Source: Candidatus Shapirobacteria bacterium
GTDB taxonomy: Bacteria; Patescibacteriota; Microgenomatia; UBA12405
Direction of reading: 5' to 3'
NCBI GenBank assembly: GCA_009885205.1
Contig: VFLE01000055.1
Coordinates: 1-64,000 of the forward strand
Length of the DNA: 64,000 nt
Position 1 is the stretch's first letter. The number at the start of each line of letters is the position of its first letter. The position numbers were made by a program, and so were the translations under genes. Shown here piece after piece: positions 58,747 through 64,000 of this stretch. The notes beneath the pieces were generated by a model. That model was not told the origin of the DNA. It was given only the letters and a program-made list of their open reading frames with translations, and did not search any database.

Positions 58747-58774
58747 GTAGAGACGTGATTAATCACGTCTCTAC
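58747..58774. repeat. 28-bp perfect palindrome, GTAGAGACG family
   Basis: Core GTGATTAATCAC, directly upstream of the alaS promoter. Confidence 0.9.
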
Positions 58775-58800
58775 GAAAAAATAAAACAATTTTATGTATA

Positions 58801-58826
58801 AGGAACAGACACACAGGTCTGTTCCT
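58801..58826. repeat. Palindromic repeat, AGGAAC family
   Basis: Arms AGGAACAGAC/GTCTGTTCCT around ACACAG; differs from 10424-10449 by one base. Its end supplies the TAG stop codon of the YtxH-like gene. Confidence 0.85.
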
Positions 58827-59208
58827 ACGTTTTTAATCGTTTAAAAACTTTTTTAGATTTGATTACTTTTTTGGGTGTTAGATTTAGAGTTTCGACATCA
58901 GAGGGGATGGTGACGGATATTTTTTTGATTGGCTCAACAATGTTAGTAGAGACGTAGCGCGCTACGTCTCTACGCTTTTTTTTTATTATTTTTTTCGATT
59001 TTGTAGAGACGCCCCTAGGGGCGTCTCTACTATTGTCTATTAATTTATCTGTTTCACCAAAAAAATCGTTAAATTTATTTTTTATTTTTTTGATAATTTT
59101 GGCTTTGTCCTCAGCCGATATTAAAACAACTGCAGAAGCGATGATGGCGCCAATTATTAATCCCATTATAAAAAGTGAATTGTTATTATTTTTACTATCA
59201 TTACACAT
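58825..59208 (-). CDS. YtxH-like membrane protein with two palindrome insertions
   Basis: 127 aa. N-terminal helix (SLFIMGLIIGAIIASAVVLI, 11-30) followed by the K/D/F-rich segment of YtxH proteins (KIIKKIKNKFNDFFGETDKL). Two 28-bp palindromes (58946-58973, 59003-59030) are inserted in frame and give DAPRGVST and DVARYVST. A third element forms the stop codon. Without them it would be a typical ~100-aa YtxH protein. It pairs with the DUF948-like gene upstream, as ytxH and ytxG do in Bacillus. Confidence 0.7.
   Translation of the reverse strand: MCNDSKNNNNSLFIMGLIIGAIIASAVVLISAEDKAKIIKKIKNKFNDFFGETDKLIDNSRDAPRGVSTKSKKIIKKKRRDVARYVSTNIVEPIKKISVTIPSDVETLNLTPKKVIKSKKVFKRLKT
58946..58973. repeat. 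28-bp perfect palindrome in the YtxH-like CDS (first)
   Basis: Core GTAGCGCGCTAC within GTAGAGAC/GTCTCTAC arms. Confidence 0.9.
59003..59030. repeat. 28-bp perfect palindrome in the YtxH-like CDS (second)
   Basis: Core GCCCCTAGGGGC within GTAGAGAC/GTCTCTAC arms, 29 bp from the first. Confidence 0.9.
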
Positions 59209-59248
59209 TTTTTGTATTTTATTTTAATTTAATTTCGATTTAACTTTC

Positions 59249-59264
59249 GCCTCGCCGGCGGGGC
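59249..59264. repeat. GC-rich element, intergenic
   Basis: CGCCTCGCCGGCGGGG in the 74-bp gap between the YtxH-like and DUF948-like genes; related to the elements in miaB and the PD-(D/E)XK gene. Confidence 0.55.
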
Positions 59265-59282
59265 TATGATCATCGCACATAT

Positions 59283-59540
59283 TTAGTTGTCTTTTTTGGA
59301 CTTGGAGAACGAATTAAATAGCTTAAAACCATTTTTGAAACCCATTAAAAAGTCGGAGGCGGAGGAGACGGGACGGGCGATGGAGGAGGAAATTAAATTA
59401 GCATCGTCAACTATAGGCGAAACTTGTTTTAACAATTTGCGAAGATCTTGGATAAATTTGATTAAATAAACAAAACAAAAAACAATAGCAATAGTAATGA
59501 TCGATAAACTAACAGCAATGATGGTTGAAGTAACATCCAT
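59283..59540 (-). CDS. DUF948/YtxG-like small membrane protein
   Basis: 85 aa. One long N-terminal membrane helix (5-29), then an amphipathic stretch (LIKFIQDLRKLLKQVSPIVDD) and a Ser/Lys tail, the layout of DUF948 general-stress proteins. Placed just before the YtxH-like gene. Confidence 0.6.
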   Translation of the reverse strand: MDVTSTIIAVSLSIITIAIVFCFVYLIKFIQDLRKLLKQVSPIVDDANLISSSIARPVSSASDFLMGFKNGFKLFNSFSKSKKDN

Positions 59541-59570
59541 ATAAAATAGTTTACACTATATTTTAAATTT

Positions 59571-60161
59571 TTATCTAAGAATTTTTTCTTCAACAGTACT
59601 TTTACCAGCCGGAGAAGTGGACTGAACTACAATTTTGGCTTCAGAGGTAGATAATTCCATTTTTTTGGCAAAATTACCGTCTTGGTCGACGACAACTTGA
59701 TCTTGATTTATGGTGACAGTTGATTCGATATTGGTAGTACCTTTGATTTCGACAATTTGACTATATTGAGGCCAATTGACAATTAGTTTTGGGGGGTGGT
59801 TAAATTTAACGTATTCAAAGATTAAATATGAGGCAAATAAAACAATAAGTAAGGCAATAACGACAGTATAGGTAAATTGAGGAGTAAAAGAAAAAAATGA
59901 TGATTTATTGTTTTTATCACAAATTTTTTTGGCATAATCTCGACGAAAAATTGAAATAATTTCGTTGGGGTTTAAACCTAAGAATGTAGCATATTCGCGA
60001 AGCATGAGGGAACAATAAGGCTCATCGGGAAAGTCATTACTTTTCTCTAACTCAAAAGCCTGGAGATATTTGAATGGGATTTTGGTTTTTTTACTAATTT
60101 CATCGAGAGTATATTCGCGATCAAGACGAGTTGTCTCTAGTAAAAAAGAAGTGCGCTTCAT
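59571..60161 (-). CDS. RodZ-like cell-shape protein
   Basis: 196 aa. N-terminal HTH_25 domain (6-75; YTLDEISKKTKIPFKYLQAFE and FPDEPYCSLMLREYATFLGLN), linker, one membrane helix (about 95-116), then a small outer beta domain (LIVNWPQYSQIVEIKGTTNI). RodZ links MreB to the wall machinery; no mreB is seen in the window. It lies 73 bp after ftsK, as in some Firmicutes. Confidence 0.85.
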   Translation of the reverse strand: MKRTSFLLETTRLDREYTLDEISKKTKIPFKYLQAFELEKSNDFPDEPYCSLMLREYATFLGLNPNEIISIFRRDYAKKICDKNNKSSFFSFTPQFTYTVVIALLIVLFASYLIFEYVKFNHPPKLIVNWPQYSQIVEIKGTTNIESTVTINQDQVVVDQDGNFAKKMELSTSEAKIVVQSTSPAGKSTVEEKILR

Positions 60162-60234
60162 GTTTATTTGGTATCGCTAAATAAAAATATTTTTTTATTT
60201 TTAATTTTTACAACATTTGTTTTCATTTATTTAG

Positions 60235-62337
60235 TTATTCAGTATCGTTGGGAGTAGCATGAGGGATTAAAATTTCGCGGGCCTTGGCACCATTAACCGG
60301 ACCGATAATCCCGGCCTTTTCCATTTCATCTAAAATACTTGCGGCTCGCGCATAACCAACTCGGAGATGGCGTTGAAAAAAAGAAGCTGAAGCTTTGCCT
60401 GAGTTTCGGGTTAATTCGACTGCCTGAGTAAATAAGGCGTCATGATTTTCACCATCAACAACATTCATATTGGGTGATAGAGCATTTGGACTTTTGACTG
60501 GTTGTTTTAATATTTCGTCATTATATTCGCCAACACGCTGAGTTTTTAGGAAATCGACAAGTCTGGTTATTTCTTTGTCAGAAACAAAACAACCTTGAAC
60601 CCGTGATGGTTTGGCCTGTTCGGGGGGGATGTAAAGCATATCGCCTCGACCCAATAACTTTTCAGCCCCGGGAGTGTCCAAAATTACTCGGGAGTCCATC
60701 ATCGAGGCCACGGCAAAAGCCATCCGGGCCGGAATATTGGCTTTGATTAAACCGGTAATAATGTTGACTGAGGGACGTTGAGTCGCCAAGACAAGATGAA
60801 TGCCAGTGGCCCGAGCCATTTGGGCAATCCGACAAATATTATCCTCGACTTCGGCGGGGGAAAAAAGCATAATATCGGCCAATTCGTCAATAAAAATTAC
60901 AATATAAGGCAACGATTGAATACCAGAAATATTATTAAAGCCTTCGATATTTTTGGCCCCAACTTGGGTAAATATTTTATAACGACGTTCCATTTCGGCG
61001 ACGGCCCATTTGAGAGCAGAGACAACTTTTTCTGGCTCGACAATAACCGGGGTAAGCAAATGAGGAATGCCGTTGTAGGGGGTCAACTCGACTCGTTTGG
61101 GGTCAACCATAATTAAACGAAGTTCGTCGGGTGAGGCGCGAAAAAGAAGAGTGGCAATCCACGAATTGATACAGACTGATTTACCAGAACCAGTTTGACC
61201 AGCAATCAGCACGTGAGGCATTTTGGTAATATCGGCAACCTTGGGAAGTCCGGCGACATCAAGACCCAAGGGGACAAAAATTTTGTTGCGGGCATTTTTC
61301 ATGACTTCAGACTCAAGAATGCGACGGATGGGAACGACTTCAAGGGAATGATTTGGGACTTCGATACCGACTAGGGAACGACCAGGAATGGGGGCTTCGA
61401 CTCGGATTTGACCACCGGGGGCAGCTAGAGCCATGGCTAAATCGTTACTAAGTGACACAACCTTGGTTAACTTGGTGCCCAAAGCAACTTCGATGGCGTA
61501 TTGAGTCACCGAGGGGCTTTCGTTGACATCGGCCACCCGAGCCGTAATACCAAATGACTCTAAAGTTTGCTCAATGATACCGGCATTTTTGGTAACATTG
61601 CCCCGATCAGCTTTGGTACCAGGAGTATTGTCAAAAATAGTAATGGGAGGATAGTTCCAAACTTGATTACTAGAAGAACTTAAAACGGGGGAGGCAAAGA
61701 TAGAATTATTATCTGATTTCATAACCGGAGCAATATCTAGAAATTTGGTTTCATCTTTTTTGCTGTAATGGGACTCATCTTTGGCAAAAATTGGTTCATT
61801 ATTTTTTTGTAATATCTTTTTCTCTTTTGATTTTATTGATAGACCAACAGTATATTTTTTGATAGCCAAAAATATATTTTGAAAAAATTTGAAAAGTTGG
61901 ACAATATTAGTATCAAAAAGAACGACGATACCAACAATAAAAGCAAAGAAAAAAATGATAAAGCTGATAATTTCAGAAAATATGGCTAGAGTTTGTTGCC
62001 ATAAAAATAAACCAACAATCCCCTGTTTAAAAAGGGCCAAGGAAGCGACAAACATGATGAGAAATCCAAAAAAGATATTGGCTTCTTTCAAAAATATTTT
62101 TATTTTGGTAAATAAAAAGGAAATCAATAGCAACAAAAAAGGAATCATGACCGAGGCAAAACCAAAATAGTCGGATAACATTATGTTAAAGTTTGAGGCA
62201 AAATTACCCTGACGTAAAAATGATATGACCGAAATTACCGATAAAATTAAGAAAAAGATAAAGAAAATTGATTTGACAGTATCAGGTTTTAGTTTAAGGC
62301 TGGGTAATATTTTACTTTTTTTACGTCCTCTGGGCAT
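60235..62337 (-). CDS. ftsK: DNA translocase FtsK/SpoIIIE
   Basis: 700 aa. Four to five N-terminal helices (about 20-150), a short linker (to 245) in place of the long one of E. coli, then the motor: GAKAREILIP end, Walker A AGQTGSGKSV, Walker B VIFIDELADIM, RMAFAVASMMDSRVILDTPGAEKLLG, and the gamma winged helix (SFFQRHLRVGYARAASILDEMEKAG). Pumps chromosome ends through the closing septum. TATACT ends 6 nt before its ATG. Confidence 0.97.
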   Translation of the reverse strand: MPRGRKKSKILPSLKLKPDTVKSIFFIFFLILSVISVISFLRQGNFASNFNIMLSDYFGFASVMIPFLLLLISFLFTKIKIFLKEANIFFGFLIMFVASLALFKQGIVGLFLWQQTLAIFSEIISFIIFFFAFIVGIVVLFDTNIVQLFKFFQNIFLAIKKYTVGLSIKSKEKKILQKNNEPIFAKDESHYSKKDETKFLDIAPVMKSDNNSIFASPVLSSSSNQVWNYPPITIFDNTPGTKADRGNVTKNAGIIEQTLESFGITARVADVNESPSVTQYAIEVALGTKLTKVVSLSNDLAMALAAPGGQIRVEAPIPGRSLVGIEVPNHSLEVVPIRRILESEVMKNARNKIFVPLGLDVAGLPKVADITKMPHVLIAGQTGSGKSVCINSWIATLLFRASPDELRLIMVDPKRVELTPYNGIPHLLTPVIVEPEKVVSALKWAVAEMERRYKIFTQVGAKNIEGFNNISGIQSLPYIVIFIDELADIMLFSPAEVEDNICRIAQMARATGIHLVLATQRPSVNIITGLIKANIPARMAFAVASMMDSRVILDTPGAEKLLGRGDMLYIPPEQAKPSRVQGCFVSDKEITRLVDFLKTQRVGEYNDEILKQPVKSPNALSPNMNVVDGENHDALFTQAVELTRNSGKASASFFQRHLRVGYARAASILDEMEKAGIIGPVNGAKAREILIPHATPNDTE

Positions 62338-62343
62338 AAAAAT

Positions 62344-62349
62344 AGTATA
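62344..62349 (-). promoter_or_regulatory. -10 promoter of ftsK
   Basis: Minus strand TATACT, 6 nt before the ATG at 62337. Confidence 0.55.
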
Positions 62350-62369
62350 TAGTAGTCAGTGGTTAGTGG

Positions 62370-63788
62370 CTAGTATGAAAGACCAAACAACCATCGGTGG
62401 GAGGAAGGTTTGCCACAGCGGACGCACTTGCCGTTTTCTTCAGGAGCGTCGAGAGGGAGACAGCGAGTAGTGGCCTTGGTGTCGGTTTTAATTTGGGCCT
62501 CACAATCAGCATTTTCACACCAGTGGGCGGAAATAAAACCACGACTAGTTTCCATTATTTTTTTAAATTCGTCGTAAGTGTCGGCTTTAAAAGTATGGTC
62601 TTGGGTAAACTTTTTGTGTTTGTCAAAAAGTTTTTGCTGAATATCTTTTAATAGCGCATCAACGGTTGTTGATATGTCAGCTATAGGAACAGTAATTTTT
62701 TCACTAGTATCACGACGAGAAATAATGACGGTGCCCGAGGCAACATCACGATCACCAATTTCTATTCGTAGAGGAATTCCTTTTAGTTCCCATTTATTGA
62801 ATTTGACACCTGCAGTCTCCCCTTCTTTGTCGTCAAGTTTAATGCGATAACTTTCTAAATTTTTTAGTAGTTCTTTTGATTTTTCTAATGCAGTAGTGTG
62901 CCCAGGAATAGGAACAATTACTATTTGGATTGGGGCTATATTTGGAGGAATAACTAACCCCTTTTCGTCACCATGAGACATAATTAAGCCGCCAATTGAG
63001 CGAGTAGAAAATCCCCAAGAGTTTTGCCATGGCATACTCTTTTCTCCTATTTGGTCTTGGACCGTCCAGTCAATCGATTTGGAAAAATTTTGACCAAGAT
63101 CGTGGCTAGTACAGGCTTGGAGCGACTTGCCATTGGGCATTAAAGCCTCAAAAGTGTAGGATTTAAAACCACCGGCAAATTTCTCGGAATCACTCTTGGC
63201 ACCAATAATGCCATAAACACCCATTAATTCATTGTATGTTTGCTCATACATTTTGATGGCCCACATAACTTCTTGCATACTTTCTTCGTGGGTCAGGTGT
63301 GCACAATGCCCCTCTTGCCACAAAAATTCTGAGGTACGTAAAAACAAATAGGTGCGTTTTTCCCAGCGAACGACATTGCACCATTGATTCATACGAACTG
63401 GTAAGTCGCGCCACGATCCAAACCATTTTTTGTACATTTCGTACATCATCATTTCTGATGTAGGACGGACGGCTAATTTATCGACCAACTCTTTGCCACC
63501 ACCAACGGTGACCACGGCGAGCTCTGGAGCAAAACCTTCGACATGTTCTTTTTCTTTTTCAAAATAGGACATAGGGATAAATAAAGGAAAATAGGCATTT
63601 TCCACATCATGCTTCTTGATCAAAACATCCATGAATTTTTGGATATTTTCCCAAAGAGCATAACCATAGGGTCGGATGACCATACAACCTTTGACAGGGG
63701 CATAGTCGGCCAGCTCGGCTTTTAACACCACCTCATTAAACCATTCGGATAAGTTTGTTTTGAAATCAGGAAGTTGATTTTGAGCCAT
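62370..63788 (-). CDS. proS: Prolyl-tRNA synthetase, archaeal/eukaryotic-like type
   Basis: 472 aa. Class II core (LAVRPTSEMMMYEMYKKWF; RWEKRTYLFLRTSEFLWQEGHCAH; GGLIMSHGDEKGLVIPP), anticodon-binding domain, and C-terminal zinc-like domain (CENADCEAQI... CVRCGKPSSHRWLFGLSY) with the terminal Tyr typical of the ProS type 3. The bacterial INS editing domain is absent. Attaches proline to tRNA-Pro such as the one at 869-942. ATG at 63788 is preferred over the upstream TTG at 63803. A T-box-like leader and an extended -10 lie directly upstream. Confidence 0.96.
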   Translation of the reverse strand: MAQNQLPDFKTNLSEWFNEVVLKAELADYAPVKGCMVIRPYGYALWENIQKFMDVLIKKHDVENAYFPLFIPMSYFEKEKEHVEGFAPELAVVTVGGGKELVDKLAVRPTSEMMMYEMYKKWFGSWRDLPVRMNQWCNVVRWEKRTYLFLRTSEFLWQEGHCAHLTHEESMQEVMWAIKMYEQTYNELMGVYGIIGAKSDSEKFAGGFKSYTFEALMPNGKSLQACTSHDLGQNFSKSIDWTVQDQIGEKSMPWQNSWGFSTRSIGGLIMSHGDEKGLVIPPNIAPIQIVIVPIPGHTTALEKSKELLKNLESYRIKLDDKEGETAGVKFNKWELKGIPLRIEIGDRDVASGTVIISRRDTSEKITVPIADISTTVDALLKDIQQKLFDKHKKFTQDHTFKADTYDEFKKIMETSRGFISAHWCENADCEAQIKTDTKATTRCLPLDAPEENGKCVRCGKPSSHRWLFGLSY

Positions 63789-63793
63789 ACAAA

Positions 63794-63799
63794 ATAATA
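63794..63799 (-). promoter_or_regulatory. Extended -10 box directly before proS
   Basis: Minus strand TGC-TATTAT (63802-63794), 5 nt before the ATG; the same nine bases precede uppP. If active it would make a leaderless proS mRNA that skips the T-box. Confidence 0.4.
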
Positions 63800-63809
63800 G
63801 CAAATTTAC

Positions 63810-63837
63810 AGGGACGAATGCATCGTGGTACCACCCT
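63810..63837 (-). promoter_or_regulatory. T-box antiterminator/antisequestrator of proS
   Basis: Minus strand: AGGG-UGGUACC-ACGA-UGCAU-UCGU-CCCU. AGGG pairs with CCCU and ACGA with UCGU, leaving a 7-nt bulge UGGUACC. AGGGUGGUACCACG matches the T-box consensus AGGGUGGNACCGCG at 12 of 13 defined bases. UGGU can pair with the ACCA 3' end of uncharged tRNA-Pro with discriminator A. No U-run terminator follows, so control would be at translation or by another route. Confidence 0.85.
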
Positions 63838-63871
63838 TTTTTAATCTCTTTTGAATTTACAGTTCAGTTCT

Positions 63872-63910
63872 GGAGCTACTTTCGTAGTCACCTCCACGGC
63901 GGGACACCGT
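63872..63910 (-). promoter_or_regulatory. Two leader hairpins upstream of the T-box
   Basis: Hairpin 1 (63910-63896): ACGG/CCGU with loop UGUCCCG that displays CCC, complementary to anticodon GGG. Hairpin 2 (63895-63872): GGAG-GUGA-CUAC-GAAA-GUAG-CUCC. They stand where Stem I and later stems of a T-box would be, but are far smaller than classical ones. Confidence 0.55.
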
Positions 63911-63926
63911 TTCATAGGTTTTGAGA

Positions 63927-63932
63927 ATTATA
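63927..63932 (-). promoter_or_regulatory. -10 box of the proS leader
   Basis: TATAAT on the minus strand with TTTATA 18 bp upstream (63956-63951). RNA would start near 63920, giving a leader of about 130 nt that includes both hairpins and the T-box. Confidence 0.6.
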
Positions 63933-64000
63933 TCAGATTTTTTATCGTGGTATAAATAATAAATGACTAAGACAAAATCATATTTAACTTTACTTGCTTT

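Noticed and set aside
63789..63803. proS start at TTG 63803
   Set aside because: ProRS homology begins at MAQNQLPDF after ATG 63788, and the extra residues overlap the -10-like TGCTATTAT.

Overview
The window reads as a chromosomal segment of a candidate-phyla-radiation bacterium (Patescibacteria; a Microgenomates-like lineage is my best guess but is not proven here). The reasons are these. The DNA is AT-rich and densely packed with many 1-20 bp overlaps. The S10-spc-alpha ribosomal cluster lacks rpmD (L30), a CPR hallmark. uL2, AlaRS and MiaB are trimmed. Typical CPR families are present: DUF4349, a BRO-like antirepressor, Baseplate J-like and LytR_C envelope proteins, a sortase with an LPXTG-like substrate, and short palindromic repeats inserted even inside genes. 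TGA is an ordinary stop (for example rarA, korB and the small kinase), so this is not a UGA=Gly lineage.

Layout. 0-6 kb: a small kinase, a remarkable array of four palindromes, tRNA-Pro(GGG), inorganic pyrophosphatase, a large surface protein, a cupredoxin and an exonuclease. 6-11.7 kb: PD-(D/E)XK nuclease, pseudouridine synthase, DUF4349, RarA, a kinase, an alkyltransferase-like protein and a DEAD-box helicase. 11.9-14.2 kb: a 2-oxoacid:ferredoxin oxidoreductase (korAB) plus a 50-aa ORF. 14.5-34 kb (minus strand): uppP, rpsI, rplM, rplQ, rpoA, rpsD, rpsK, rpsM, rpmJ, infA, an EamA transporter where map usually sits, adk, secY, the spc and S10 genes, tuf and fusA. 34-39 kb: lycopene-cyclase-like and FAD oxidoreductase pair, a VOC protein, rfbC/rfbD and an actin-like/LytR_C membrane protein. 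39-47.4 kb: the rpoB-rpoC-rpsL-rpsG operon, ended by a clear terminator. 47.5-52.8 kb: tandem paralogous membrane proteins, a broken BRO gene, a protein with a pacifastin/VWC-like domain, an LPAAG-tailed surface protein and miaB. 52.8-64 kb: the alaS operon (alaS, actin-like/Baseplate-J protein, sortase, ruvX, zinc ribbon, mltG), a ytxH/ytxG-like pair, a rodZ-like gene, ftsK, and proS with an upstream T-box leader.

Three recurring themes stand out. (1) Most operon-leading genes have a -10 hexamer (often extended, TGN-TATNAT) 5-8 nt before the start codon, so their mRNAs should be leaderless, and Shine-Dalgarno sequences are nearly absent; this rule also fixes several start codons. (2) There are short palindromes with constant arms and variable but always self-complementary cores, both between and inside genes. 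(3) There is a compact T-box-like element before proS, whose UGGU bulge matches the A73 discriminator of the tRNA-Pro in this same window. Everything here comes from reading the sequence; no database search was run.
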